Shown here piece after piece: positions 32,746 to 41,328 of a stretch of DNA of 64,000 bases. A program made the position numbers and the translations under genes. The notes under the pieces are model-generated. The model did no database searches. It was given only the letters and a program-made list of their open reading frames with translations, and had not been told where the DNA came from. Location of the stretch: positions 1-64,000 of the forward strand of contig NZ_JAGKSD010000001.1 of assembly GCF_017942225.1 (NCBI RefSeq), given 5' to 3'. The stretch is from Corynebacterium sp. Marseille-P3884 (GTDB lineage: Bacteria > Actinomycetota > Actinomycetes > Mycobacteriales > Mycobacteriaceae). How positions within the stretch are numbered: position 1 is the stretch's first letter; each line of letters begins with the position of its first letter.

Positions 32746-33840
32746 TTATTTGTCCTTTCGGGAGTAGAAGGGGGTCTCAGAGATGGTGTAAGCGTAGCGC
32801 TTACCCCTGATGTCGACCTCCACTTTAGTGCCCGGCTCAGCGTGCGCGGGATCAATGTGTGCAAGAGCCACCGGGTGGCCCAAAGTGGGGGAGGGCTGGC
32901 CGGAGGTGACCACGCCGATGCGGGTGTTAGAGCCGTCCTCGTCTGCGAGGAAGACCTCAGCACCTTCGCGGGCGGCGCGGCGCTCTTCAGAGGTCAGGCC
33001 GGCGATGACGACGGATGGCTCGCGTCCGGTCAGGGCGTCCTTGCCCACGAAATTCGCTTCCTTCTTGGCGAAGGCGCGGCCCATACCCGCCTCGACGGGG
33101 GTGATGTCGGCGGTGAGCTCGTGGCCGTACAGCGGCATGGAAGCTTCCAAGCGCAGGGAGTCGCGGGAGGCGAGGCCGCACGGAATGCCGGAGTCGATCA
33201 CGACGTCCCAGACTTTCTCGGCGTCCTCGTTCTGGCAGAAGAGCTCGAAGCCGTCCTCGCCGGTGTAACCGGTGCGGGCGACGAAGACCTCCACGTCGGA
33301 GCCATCAGACTTCAGAGTGGTCCACGCGCCGGAGTAGTAGGCGAGGGGCGCCGGGTCGTCGGCAAGCAGGGGCGTGAGTGCCTCGAGCGATCCCGGGCCC
33401 TGGACGGCGACGAGCGCCACTGCCTCGGAGTCGTTGCGGATCTCAACGTCGAAGCCCTCGGTGCGTGCCTCGAAGGCGGCCCAGACGGTCGCGGTATTGG
33501 CGGCGTTGGGCACGACCATGAAGTGGTCGTCGGAGAATTTGTAGGTGATCAGGTCATCCAGGATTCCGCCGTTCTCGTCGACGATCATGGAGTACTTGGC
33601 TTTGCCCACCTTGAGGTTGGACAGGTTGGAGATGAGGACGTAGTCGAGGTACGCGCCGGCGTCCGGGCCGGTGACGTCGATCTCGCCCATGTGGGACAGG
33701 TCGAAGATACCCACGGCGTTGCGCACGGCGCGGTGCTCTTCGAGCTCGCTGCCGTATTTCAGCGGCATAGTCCAGCCACCAAAGTCGGTGAACGATGCGC
33801 CGAGCGCTTCGTGCTTGCTGTGCAGCGGAGTCTGCGGCAT
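32746..33840 (-). CDS. gcvT: Aminomethyltransferase, glycine cleavage T protein
   Basis: A 364-residue tetrahydrofolate-dependent enzyme that releases ammonia from the H-protein-bound aminomethyl group and forms methylene-tetrahydrofolate. Motifs: LHSKHEALGASFTDFGGW at the N-terminus, RNAVGIFDLSHMGEI (catalytic Asp region), GGILDDLITYKF and RTGYTGEDGFELF. Length is normal. It lies 12 bases after gcvP and 2 before gcvH. Confidence 0.96.
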   Translation of the reverse strand: MPQTPLHSKHEALGASFTDFGGWTMPLKYGSELEEHRAVRNAVGIFDLSHMGEIDVTGPDAGAYLDYVLISNLSNLKVGKAKYSMIVDENGGILDDLITYKFSDDHFMVVPNAANTATVWAAFEARTEGFDVEIRNDSEAVALVAVQGPGSLEALTPLLADDPAPLAYYSGAWTTLKSDGSDVEVFVARTGYTGEDGFELFCQNEDAEKVWDVVIDSGIPCGLASRDSLRLEASMPLYGHELTADITPVEAGMGRAFAKKEANFVGKDALTGREPSVVIAGLTSEERRAAREGAEVFLADEDGSNTRIGVVTSGQPSPTLGHPVALAHIDPAHAEPGTKVEVDIRGKRYAYTISETPFYSRKDK

Positions 33841-33852
33841 GTGTGTGCTCCT

Positions 33853-36753
33853 TTACTTACTGTTTTCTTCGGTGACGACAGGCTCGATGATCTCGCCGTC
33901 CTCAGGGGAGGCGGAGAGGTCGAATGCTTCCGGTGGTGGGCAGGCGCAGACGAGGTTGCGGTCGCCGTAGGCCTCGTCGATGCGCCGCACCGGCGGGAAG
34001 TACTTCCCACCGGTGAGCAGGGATTCGACCGGGTAGGCGGCCTGCTCGCGGGTGAAGGCGTAGTCCCAATTGGAGGTGACCAGGCTGCGCGCGGTGTACG
34101 GCGCGTGGTGAATGACGGAATCCTCGTAGGCCACCTTGCCGTCGATGATGTCCTGGATCTCTGCGCGGATGGAGCGCATTGCGGTGACGAAGCGCTGCAG
34201 CTCGGCGATGTCCTCGGACTCGGTCGGCTCGATCATGAGCGTGCCGGCAACGGGGAAGGCGAGTGTTGGGGCGTGGAAGCCGTAATCGACGAGGCGCTTA
34301 GCCACATCGGCTGCGGTGACGCCGGAGGCATCGGTGATCTCGCGCAGGTCGATGATGCACTCGTGGCCCACCAGGCCGGCGTTGCCGGTGTAGAGGACCG
34401 GGAAGGAGTCGTTGAGCTCGTGCGCCAGGTAGTTGGCGTTGAGGATCGCGTTGCGGGTGGCCGAAGCCAGGCCGTCAGCACCGGACATAGCGATGTATGC
34501 CCAGGAGATGGGCAGCACGCCTGCGGAGCCGTAGGTGGTCGCGGAGATCGGCACACCGGCGCCCTCGGCGGCTTCCTTGGCCGCGTCCGCACCGGACATC
34601 TGCGGGTCGGCGGGCAGGAACGGGGTGAGGTGCGCACCGACGCCGATCGGGCCGACGCCTGGGCCACCGCCGCCGTGCGGGATGGTGAAGGTCTTGTGCA
34701 GGTTCAGGTGGCTGACATCGCCGCCGAAATCGCCCGGGCGGGCAAGACCTGTCAGGGCGTTCATGTTCGCGCCGTCGATGTAGACCTGGCCGCCGACAGC
34801 GTGAACCTTGTCCGCGACCTCGGTGACGGTCTCCTCGTACACGCCGTGCGTGGACGGGTAAGTGATCATGATGGCGGCGATGTGCTCGCCGTACTGCTCC
34901 AGCTTGGCATCCAGGTCGGCGATGTCGATCGAGCCGTCCTCTGCGGTCTTCACAACGACCACGCGCAGGTTCGCCAGTGTCGCCGACGCCGCGTTCGTGC
35001 CGTGCGCGGAGGCCGGGATCAGGCAGATATCGCGTTCGGTATCGCCGTTAGCCACGTGGTAGCGGCGGATGGCCAGCAGGCCAGCCAGCTCGCCGGTCGC
35101 GCCGGAATTCGGCTGGACGGACACTGCGTCGTAACCGGTGATCTCCACCAGCCAGCCGGTCAACTCGTCGATCAGCTCGCGCCAGCCCTCGGTGTACTTG
35201 TCCGGGGTGAACGGGTGCACGTTGGCGAAGCCGGGCCACGTGATGGCCTCCAGGCCCGCGGTCGGGTTGAGCTTCATCGTGCATGAGCCCAGCGGGATCA
35301 TCGTGCGGTCGAGAGCCAAGTCCTTGTCGCCGAGCGAGCGGATGTAGCGCATCATCATCGTCTCGGAGTGGTGGGTGTTGAACACCTCGTGGGTGAGCAC
35401 CTCGGTGGTGCGCGCGAGCGCATCCGGCAGGTGATTCTCCGCCGAAGCAGCGGGGTCATCGATGATGCCGAAGCCGTTGAGCAGCGCCGCCAGATCGGCG
35501 TTTTCAGTGTCCTCGCCGAAGCTGACAGCCACGGTGTCCTCGTCGACGGCGCGCACGAGGTAGCCAGCGTCGGCCAGCGTGTCGACAATGCCCTGCGCGC
35601 GGCCCGGGACGGTGACAGCCACGGTGTCGAAGAACGCGTCATGCTTGACGGTCAAGCCAGCATTGCTTATCGACGCCGCGAAGCGCCCCGCCCATTCATG
35701 CACGTCCCGCGCGATCTCGCGCAGGCCTTCCGGCCCGTGGTACACGGCGTACATGGACGCGGTGACAGCGAGAAGTGCCTGGGCGGTGCAGATGTTGGAG
35801 GTCGCCTTCTCACGGCGGATGTGCTGCTCGCGAGTCTGGAGGGCGAGACGGTAGGCCGGATAGCCCTCAGCGTCGACGGAGACACCGACGAGACGGCCCG
35901 GCATCTGGCGCTTGAGCTTGTCGGACACAGCCATGTACGCGGCGTGCGGACCGCCGTAGAACAGCGGAACGCCGAAGCGCTGCGTGGTGCCCACGGCGAT
36001 ATCGGCGCCGAGTTCGCCCGGGGATTCCAGGAGCAGCAGCGACAGCGGGTCAGCGGCAACGGTGGCAAGACCGCCGCGGGAGTGGATCGCCTCGATCACC
36101 GGGCGCGGGTCGACGATATCGCCCTCGGTGCCTGGGTAGGCCAGAACGACGCCGACGAAGTCCTCACCGACCAGGTTGGAGTCGAGCGCGGTGACCTCCA
36201 CTTCGAGGTCCAAAGCACGCGCGCGCTCTGCGGCGACGGCGATGACCTGGGGGTGCAGGCGTGCGTCGAGAAGCACGCGGCGGCCCTTCTTCACCTTGCG
36301 AGACATCAGGCCGATGGCCTCGGCGACGGCAGATGCTTCGTCGAGAAGCGATGCATTCGCGATCGGCAGGCCCGTGAGGTCTTGCACCAACGTCTGGAAA
36401 TTGAGCAGCGCCTCCAAGCGGCCCTGGGAAATCTCCGGCTGGTACGGGGTGTAGGCGGTGTACCAGCCAGCATCCTCCACGACACCGCGGCGGATCACCG
36501 GGGGAGTGATGGTGGAGGAGAATCCCTGGCCGTAGAAGGCCTTTAGTACCGTATTCTTTCCGGCCAGCTCCCGCAGGCGGTTCTGTGCTTCTTGCTCCGT
36601 CAGCGCCTCCGGCAGGTCAAGCGGTGCCTTCGCCAGGATGCCCGGTGGGGTAGCGGCGGCAACCAGCTCATCGACCGAACTGTAGCCCACAGCGTCGAGC
36701 ATGATGCTGCGCTCGCTGTCCGTCGGGCCGATGTGGCGGGAAATGTAATCCAC
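33853..36753 (-). CDS. gcvP: Glycine dehydrogenase (decarboxylating), P protein
   Basis: A 966-residue PLP enzyme, the single-chain type that unites both halves of the split P protein. It decarboxylates glycine and loads the aminomethyl group on GcvH. The PLP lysine lies in NLHKTFTIPHGGGGPG near residue 688; the N-terminal RHIGPTDSE signature is present. GTG 36753 is preceded by AAGGAG. The upstream gap of 70 bases holds a plausible -10 (TACACT on the minus strand) but no glycine riboswitch. C. glutamicum lacks a full gcv system as I recall, so these three genes are a difference between species. Confidence 0.96.
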   Translation of the reverse strand: MDYISRHIGPTDSERSIMLDAVGYSSVDELVAAATPPGILAKAPLDLPEALTEQEAQNRLRELAGKNTVLKAFYGQGFSSTITPPVIRRGVVEDAGWYTAYTPYQPEISQGRLEALLNFQTLVQDLTGLPIANASLLDEASAVAEAIGLMSRKVKKGRRVLLDARLHPQVIAVAAERARALDLEVEVTALDSNLVGEDFVGVVLAYPGTEGDIVDPRPVIEAIHSRGGLATVAADPLSLLLLESPGELGADIAVGTTQRFGVPLFYGGPHAAYMAVSDKLKRQMPGRLVGVSVDAEGYPAYRLALQTREQHIRREKATSNICTAQALLAVTASMYAVYHGPEGLREIARDVHEWAGRFAASISNAGLTVKHDAFFDTVAVTVPGRAQGIVDTLADAGYLVRAVDEDTVAVSFGEDTENADLAALLNGFGIIDDPAASAENHLPDALARTTEVLTHEVFNTHHSETMMMRYIRSLGDKDLALDRTMIPLGSCTMKLNPTAGLEAITWPGFANVHPFTPDKYTEGWRELIDELTGWLVEITGYDAVSVQPNSGATGELAGLLAIRRYHVANGDTERDICLIPASAHGTNAASATLANLRVVVVKTAEDGSIDIADLDAKLEQYGEHIAAIMITYPSTHGVYEETVTEVADKVHAVGGQVYIDGANMNALTGLARPGDFGGDVSHLNLHKTFTIPHGGGGPGVGPIGVGAHLTPFLPADPQMSGADAAKEAAEGAGVPISATTYGSAGVLPISWAYIAMSGADGLASATRNAILNANYLAHELNDSFPVLYTGNAGLVGHECIIDLREITDASGVTAADVAKRLVDYGFHAPTLAFPVAGTLMIEPTESEDIAELQRFVTAMRSIRAEIQDIIDGKVAYEDSVIHHAPYTARSLVTSNWDYAFTREQAAYPVESLLTGGKYFPPVRRIDEAYGDRNLVCACPPPEAFDLSASPEDGEIIEPVVTEENSK

Positions 36754-36823
36754 GACAACTAGCTCCTTGAAGTATTTAGTGCGTCACGTTTTACGTTTGC
36801 CTACGAGTGTAGAAAACCGTGTT

Positions 36824-38581
36824 TTAGAACTCGTCGACGGCTGCCTCGCCGAACAACCATGTGATGGCGATCGCGCCGGGATCCGGCACATCGGCGGCAG
36901 ATTCTCCCAGGTAAGAAGCACGGCCTTTCTTGGCCTGCATGCCACGCGTGGATTTGGCGCCCTCCACAGCGGGGGTGTGAAGCTGCTCGAGAACCTCGGC
37001 GATGGTGTTGGCTCCGGCCCCCTCGACGAGATTCGCAGCTTCCTTCGCGGCGGGGGCGAGGGAGTCGATCAAGGTGTTATCGCCTTCCTTTGCGCCGCCG
37101 AGTGCGGTGATCGCGTCGACGCCGTTGTTCAGGCCGGTGCTCAGGGCGCGGGCGAAGTCGGCGGCATCGGCGTCGCGTGAATCCACGTCCGCATCGGCGA
37201 AGGCATCGCCCATCTCACGGAAGAGCGTGCCCAGCACTGCGCCTGAGGTTCCTCCAGCGCGGACGAGCATGCGGTGGGCGAAGAACTCGAGCACATCGGC
37301 GTCTGAGCCCTTGAGCGGGGTCTCGATATCGCCGAAGGCAGCCTCGAGGTTCTGGCCGAAATCACCGTCGCCGGCCACACGGTCGAGCTCAGTGAGGTCG
37401 TCGTAGGATTTGCCGAGGCGGTCGGCGAAGGCGGTGAGCCACTCGTTCTCGGCACCGTCATTCGGAGCCTCGCTGTCATCGACCATGAGGGCCGGGGAGT
37501 ACTGCGGATCGGCGACGACCGCGGGCCACGCCGGGGCCGCGGTGTCAGCGTCGATGAGCTCCAGCAGCTCGTCATCGACGACGGTGACGGTCAGGGACAC
37601 GCCCGCCATGTTCATGGAGGTGACCAGGGTTCCCACAATGCCCCGTCGGACCGTCGCTCCGCGTTCCCCAAGCTGGCCCAAGGCCTGACCGAAGACCAAA
37701 TCCAGCTCCAGCTCGCTCACGCCTCCGAGGCCGTTGACCAGCAGGACGACATCGGCGCCGTCGAGCGCCACATCGGCGTTGCCGAGGGATTCGGTGATGC
37801 CGTCCAGCAGCTCTTCGACGAGCGCTTCCGCGGTCGGTGCCTCTCTCTGCGTGGTGTCGCGGCGCTCCACGCCCGGCTCGCCGTGGATGCCGACACCGAT
37901 CTCAATCTCGCCTTCATCCAGATCGAAGGTCTCGCGGTCGGTCGTGGGAAGGTGCCCCGGCATGAGCGCGACAGCCATGCTGCGGGACTGGTCGGCGGCC
38001 TTCTGTGCGGTCGCGGCGACCGTTGCCAGATCGTCGCCGCGTGCGGCGGACGCGCCCGCGATCTTCTCCACGATGATGGTCGCGCCAGTGCCGCGGCGGC
38101 CAGGGGAGTCGTCGTCCTCGTCGATCTCGGTGGCTGCGTCGTCCGCGACGGTCACGGTGGCCACCTCGGCGTCGGAGCTATTAGCCGCGACGGTGAAGTT
38201 CATGACGTCGCCGGTGTAGTTCTTCACCACATGCACGACGCCCTCGCCGCGGTCCGCCCAGTCAGTCGCCGCAGTGATCTGGACGGCGTTGGGGGAGGTG
38301 AACAGCAAGCCCGGGCACGCCGCGTCGAGCATGCCGGCACCGATGAAACCGGCGTGCATCGGCTCGTGGCCGGATCCGCCACCGGAGATCACTGCGACGT
38401 GGCGGTCGGCGTTGCCGTCGTTCTCCTCTGCCAGCCCGATGAAGCCTTCCTCGTGCCACTGCGCATTTGGGTGGGCGGCGACGAGCCCGCCGAGCGCTTC
38501 CTCCATGAAGTGGGCGGGGTGGTTGCGGAAAGACCTGTAGCTGTTCTTCTCGGCGTTGTTCTCAGTCGAATCCTGTGACAT
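36824..38581 (-). CDS. dhaK: Dihydroxyacetone kinase, DhaK-DhaL fusion
   Basis: A 585-residue ATP-dependent kinase that phosphorylates dihydroxyacetone. ATG 38581 (MSQDSTENNAEKNSYRS) is the start. Residues 1-~345 are DhaK, with GGGSGHEPMHAGFIG and the substrate-bound His in VGIHGEPGVE. Residues ~385-585 are DhaL, with the ATP/Mg site DGDFGQNL and RAGGTSGAVLGTLF. Fusion in one chain is typical of ATP-dependent, not PTS-dependent, enzymes. The C-terminus ends DPGAIAITWLFGEA. It precedes gcvP by 70 bases on the same strand, but a functional link is not obvious. Confidence 0.93.
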   Translation of the reverse strand: MSQDSTENNAEKNSYRSFRNHPAHFMEEALGGLVAAHPNAQWHEEGFIGLAEENDGNADRHVAVISGGGSGHEPMHAGFIGAGMLDAACPGLLFTSPNAVQITAATDWADRGEGVVHVVKNYTGDVMNFTVAANSSDAEVATVTVADDAATEIDEDDDSPGRRGTGATIIVEKIAGASAARGDDLATVAATAQKAADQSRSMAVALMPGHLPTTDRETFDLDEGEIEIGVGIHGEPGVERRDTTQREAPTAEALVEELLDGITESLGNADVALDGADVVLLVNGLGGVSELELDLVFGQALGQLGERGATVRRGIVGTLVTSMNMAGVSLTVTVVDDELLELIDADTAAPAWPAVVADPQYSPALMVDDSEAPNDGAENEWLTAFADRLGKSYDDLTELDRVAGDGDFGQNLEAAFGDIETPLKGSDADVLEFFAHRMLVRAGGTSGAVLGTLFREMGDAFADADVDSRDADAADFARALSTGLNNGVDAITALGGAKEGDNTLIDSLAPAAKEAANLVEGAGANTIAEVLEQLHTPAVEGAKSTRGMQAKKGRASYLGESAADVPDPGAIAITWLFGEAAVDEF

Positions 38582-38625
38582 GAAAACCAGTGTATCGACT
38601 GCGCTCAAGGAGCGTTTTGGCAGAT

Positions 38626-38670
38626 AAAACGGCCCGGCAACTGACCGTCGTGGTCAGTGCCGGGCCGTTT
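38626..38670 (-). terminator. Terminator of aceF
   Basis: AAACGGCCCGGC at 38627-38638 pairs with GCCGGGCCGTTT ending at 38670, and ACTGACC pairs with GGTCAGT, leaving a single A bulge and a 5-base loop. It lies 25 bases after the aceF stop. Confidence 0.82.
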
Positions 38671-38694
38671 GAAGAACCCAGGTTCAGCGTGGAC

Positions 38695-40776
38695 TTAGAG
38701 GTCCATGTCGTCCTCGAAGTCGCCTGCCTCGACGCGGTCCTTGATCGTGGTGATGAAGCGACCTGCGTCAGCACCGTCGACGATCTGGTGATCGTAGGTG
38801 AACGGCAGGTAGCACATCTGGCGGATCGCGATGGAGTCGATGCCGTCCTCGGTGACGATGACCGGACGCTTCACGATCGCGCCGGTGCCCAGGATGCCGG
38901 ACTGCGGCGGGGTGAGGATCGGGGTGTCCATCAGTGCGCCAGCGGAACCGATGTTGGTGACCGTGAAGGTCGCGCCGGACAGGTCGTCCGGGCGCAGCTT
39001 CTTGTCGCGTGCGCGTGCAGCCAGGTCGGCGATGCCCTGAGCGATCTCAGCCAGGGACATGTTCTGGGTCTGCTTCAGAACCGGCACCAGGAGGCCCATC
39101 GGGGTGTCAACGGCGATGCCGATGTTGACGTCCTCGTGGTAGGTGATCTCCTTCGTCTCCTTGTCGTAGGAGGCGTTGACGTTCGGGTGGGAGACCAGAG
39201 CCTCAGCCGCAGCCTTGACGAAGAAGGCGAGGAACGTGATGTTCGCGCCGTGCTTCTCGACGAATGCCGGCTTGACCTTCTTGCGCAGGTCGGCGATGCG
39301 GGTGACATCGACTTCCTGCACGTGGGTGAGCTGTGCGGAGATCTGCAGGGACTCGACCATCTTCGCAGCGGTGATCTCGCGGATGCGGTTGACCTTCTGC
39401 GTGGTGCCGATGAGCTCCTGCTTGGCCGGGTCGACGGCCTTGGTGGACCAGCGTGCGCGCGGGCCGGAAGCCTTCGGTGCGGACTCTGCAGCAGCCTTGG
39501 TGTCCGTGGCCTCGGATGCGCCCTTAGCGGAACCGCCCTCGGCAGCGGCGAGGACATCCTGCTTGCGGATGCGGCCGCCGACACCGGTGCCCTCGACGGA
39601 GTTCAGGTCGACGCCGTGCTTCTCAGCGAGCTTGCGGACCAGCGGGGTGACGTACGGAACCTTGCCGCCGTTGTTGACCTTCGCGGAGGTGGTGGCAGAA
39701 GCGGACTTCTCAGCCTTCTTCTCCTGCTTCGGCTCAGCCTTCTTTTCTTCCTTCGGCTCTTCCTTCTTCGGAGCCGGCTTCTCCTCTTCCTCTTCCTCAG
39801 CGTCGTCAGAGGAATCGTCAGCAGCAGCCTCAGCATCGCCGATGCGTGCGATCGCGGCGCCGACCTCGATGGTGTCGTCCTCGTCGGCGAGGATCTCCAG
39901 CAGGGTGCCTGCGACCGGGGAAGGGATCTCGGTGTCGACCTTGTCGGTGGAGACCTCGAGCAGCGGCTCGTCGACCTCGACGAGGTCGCCGACCTCCTTC
40001 AGCCAGGTGGTGATGGTGCCCTCGGTGACGGACTCGCCGAGCTCCGGCATAGCGACCTCGGTGGACTCGCCGGAACCCTTCTTGTCGGAGGAGGACTTCG
40101 GTGCAGACTTCTTCGGAGCGTCTGCCGGAGCTGCGGCCTCTTCCTCTTCTGCTTCGTCAGCGGAATCGTCGGAGCCGGAAGCAACTGCGTCAGCGTCGCC
40201 GACGCGGGCGATGACCTCGCCGACCTCAACGGTGTCGTCTTCCTGCGCCAGGATTTCAACGAGCGTGCCTGCGACCGGGGACGGGATCTCGGTGTCGACC
40301 TTGTCGGTGGAGACCTCGAGCAGCGGCTCATCGACCTCGACCTCGTCGCCGACCTCCTTCAGCCAGGTGGTGATGGTGCCCTCGGTGACGGACTCGCCGA
40401 GCTCCGGCATTTCCACGTCGGCAGCGGAACCGGAACCGCCTGACTTCTTCGCCGGTGCGGACTCGGTCTTCTCCTCGTCCTCGTCCTTATCCTCGGAAGC
40501 AGCAGCGTCGTCGTCGGAATCGTCGGACGGCTTCTCGCCTTCGTCGCCGACAATGGCGATGACCTCGCCGACCTCGACGGTGTCGTCTTCCTCAGCCTTG
40601 GTCTCCAGCAGAACGCCGGCGACCGGGGACGGGATCTCGGTGTCGACCTTGTCGGTGGAGACCTCGAGCAAAGGTTCGTCGACCTCGACGGTGTCGCCGA
40701 CTTCCTTCAGCCACGTGGTGATGGTGCCTTCGGTGACCGATTCGCCCAGCTCGGGCATCTCTACAGAGTGAGCCAT
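38695..40776 (-). CDS. aceF: Dihydrolipoamide acyltransferase E2 with three lipoyl domains
   Basis: A 693-residue E2 protein. Three lipoyl domains lie near residues 1-80, 121-198 and 242-315, each with the lipoylated lysine in STDKVDTE, separated by Ala/Glu/Ser/Lys linkers. A subunit-binding domain follows near 370-410 (VPYVTPLVRKLAEKHGVDL), then the catalytic domain (450-693) with DHQIVDGADAGRF near the end. It is often labelled sucB; in Corynebacterium this gene encodes the E2 of the shared pyruvate/2-oxoglutarate dehydrogenase complex, since OdhA has its own E2-type domain. In C. glutamicum it directly precedes lipB; here gcv and dhaK genes lie between. Confidence 0.94.
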   Translation of the reverse strand: MAHSVEMPELGESVTEGTITTWLKEVGDTVEVDEPLLEVSTDKVDTEIPSPVAGVLLETKAEEDDTVEVGEVIAIVGDEGEKPSDDSDDDAAASEDKDEDEEKTESAPAKKSGGSGSAADVEMPELGESVTEGTITTWLKEVGDEVEVDEPLLEVSTDKVDTEIPSPVAGTLVEILAQEDDTVEVGEVIARVGDADAVASGSDDSADEAEEEEAAAPADAPKKSAPKSSSDKKGSGESTEVAMPELGESVTEGTITTWLKEVGDLVEVDEPLLEVSTDKVDTEIPSPVAGTLLEILADEDDTIEVGAAIARIGDAEAAADDSSDDAEEEEEEKPAPKKEEPKEEKKAEPKQEKKAEKSASATTSAKVNNGGKVPYVTPLVRKLAEKHGVDLNSVEGTGVGGRIRKQDVLAAAEGGSAKGASEATDTKAAAESAPKASGPRARWSTKAVDPAKQELIGTTQKVNRIREITAAKMVESLQISAQLTHVQEVDVTRIADLRKKVKPAFVEKHGANITFLAFFVKAAAEALVSHPNVNASYDKETKEITYHEDVNIGIAVDTPMGLLVPVLKQTQNMSLAEIAQGIADLAARARDKKLRPDDLSGATFTVTNIGSAGALMDTPILTPPQSGILGTGAIVKRPVIVTEDGIDSIAIRQMCYLPFTYDHQIVDGADAGRFITTIKDRVEAGDFEDDMDL
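39835..40776. repeat. Three intragenic copies of the lipoyl-domain coding unit
   Basis: About 235 bases are repeated at 40540-40776, 40190-40413 and 39835-40051, nearly identical around GELGESVTEG and STDKVDTE codons. High identity at DNA level suggests recent duplication or gene conversion, and makes the region prone to copy-number change. Confidence 0.85.
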
Positions 40777-40890
40777 GTTGATGGAGTCTCCTCAAAAAAT
40801 TGCAGACGTTGATACGCCACCAGCGTACCTGCTTAGCCAGTATGGTGCGTGCGCGGATGTCTGCTTTGGGGTGTGTTCTATATCGCCTTA

Positions 40891-40903
40891 TATGATGTGG
40901 TGC
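40891..40903 (+). promoter_or_regulatory. -10 element for a leaderless transcript
   Basis: TATGAT at 40891-40896 lies 7 bases before GTG 40904, and no Shine-Dalgarno sequence is present. A loose -35 (TTGGGG) is about 19 bases upstream. Confidence 0.5.
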
Positions 40904-41287
40904 GTGTTCAATATCTTCGGTTCCCGCAAAAAGAACTCGCCGATCAAGCCGCCGCGCGGTCCCGGCGAGACCGTGCGGCCTGAAGACATCAGGTACCTCG
41001 AGCAGTGGACCGCACAGCACGCCTTCGTTGAAGGGTTTGTTGAACCGGAAACGCTGGTCAACGAAATGTCGGTCGTGCTTGTCGCGGAGAACGGGGAATT
41101 CACCCGTCGCCGGATCGGTGGGCCGAAGGGCATCGACGTGGTCGCGAAACAACTGGGCATCGCGCTTTACGACGTCGAGGAGACCGGTTATCCCGACCGC
41201 ATGCGCAAGCGGATGGAGCAGGAGCGCATCCTGCGCAAGCGTGCCGAACAAAAAGAACGCCGCGCCCGGTTCGAGCGCGGCGAGTAG
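40904..41287 (+). CDS. Conserved actinobacterial hypothetical protein
   Basis: A 127-residue protein with GTG start at 40904 (MFNIFGSRKKNSPIKPPRGPG). An upstream in-frame ATG at 40775 would overlap aceF and add a Cys-rich stretch unlike the rest, so I reject it. The body is compact alpha/beta (EDIRYLEQWTAQHAFVEGFVEPE, VNEMSVVLVAENGEFTRRRIGGP), ending in a basic helix (RMRKRMEQERILRKRAEQKERR). Homologues lie beside aceF in related genomes and are sometimes mislabelled oxidoreductase. No catalytic residues are evident. Confidence 0.8.
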   Translation: MFNIFGSRKKNSPIKPPRGPGETVRPEDIRYLEQWTAQHAFVEGFVEPETLVNEMSVVLVAENGEFTRRRIGGPKGIDVVAKQLGIALYDVEETGYPDRMRKRMEQERILRKRAEQKERRARFERGE

Positions 41288-41328
41288 AACATTCCCCTAA
41301 CTGGGGATTCATTGGAAGAAGGGCTGGG

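Noticed and set aside
32842-35286. An 814-codon plus-strand frame across gcvT and gcvP
   Set aside because: It is antisense to both genes and carries no domain; long shadow frames are expected at this GC content.
36754-36823. Glycine riboswitch expected before gcvP
   Set aside because: The 70-base gap is too short and has none of the conserved aptamer strings.
39835-40776. Regular repeats that might suggest a CRISPR or other repeat array
   Set aside because: They are the three lipoyl-domain coding units of aceF, in frame and about 360 bases apart.
38695-40776. Naming the E2 gene sucB
   Set aside because: In corynebacteria the three-lipoyl E2 next to lipB/lipA is AceF, serving a joint dehydrogenase complex; OdhA has its own E2-like domain.
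40775-40903. Longer N-terminus for the 127-residue protein after aceF
   Set aside because: It would overlap the aceF start and add a Cys-rich stretch unlike the family; GTG 40904 has a fitting -10.
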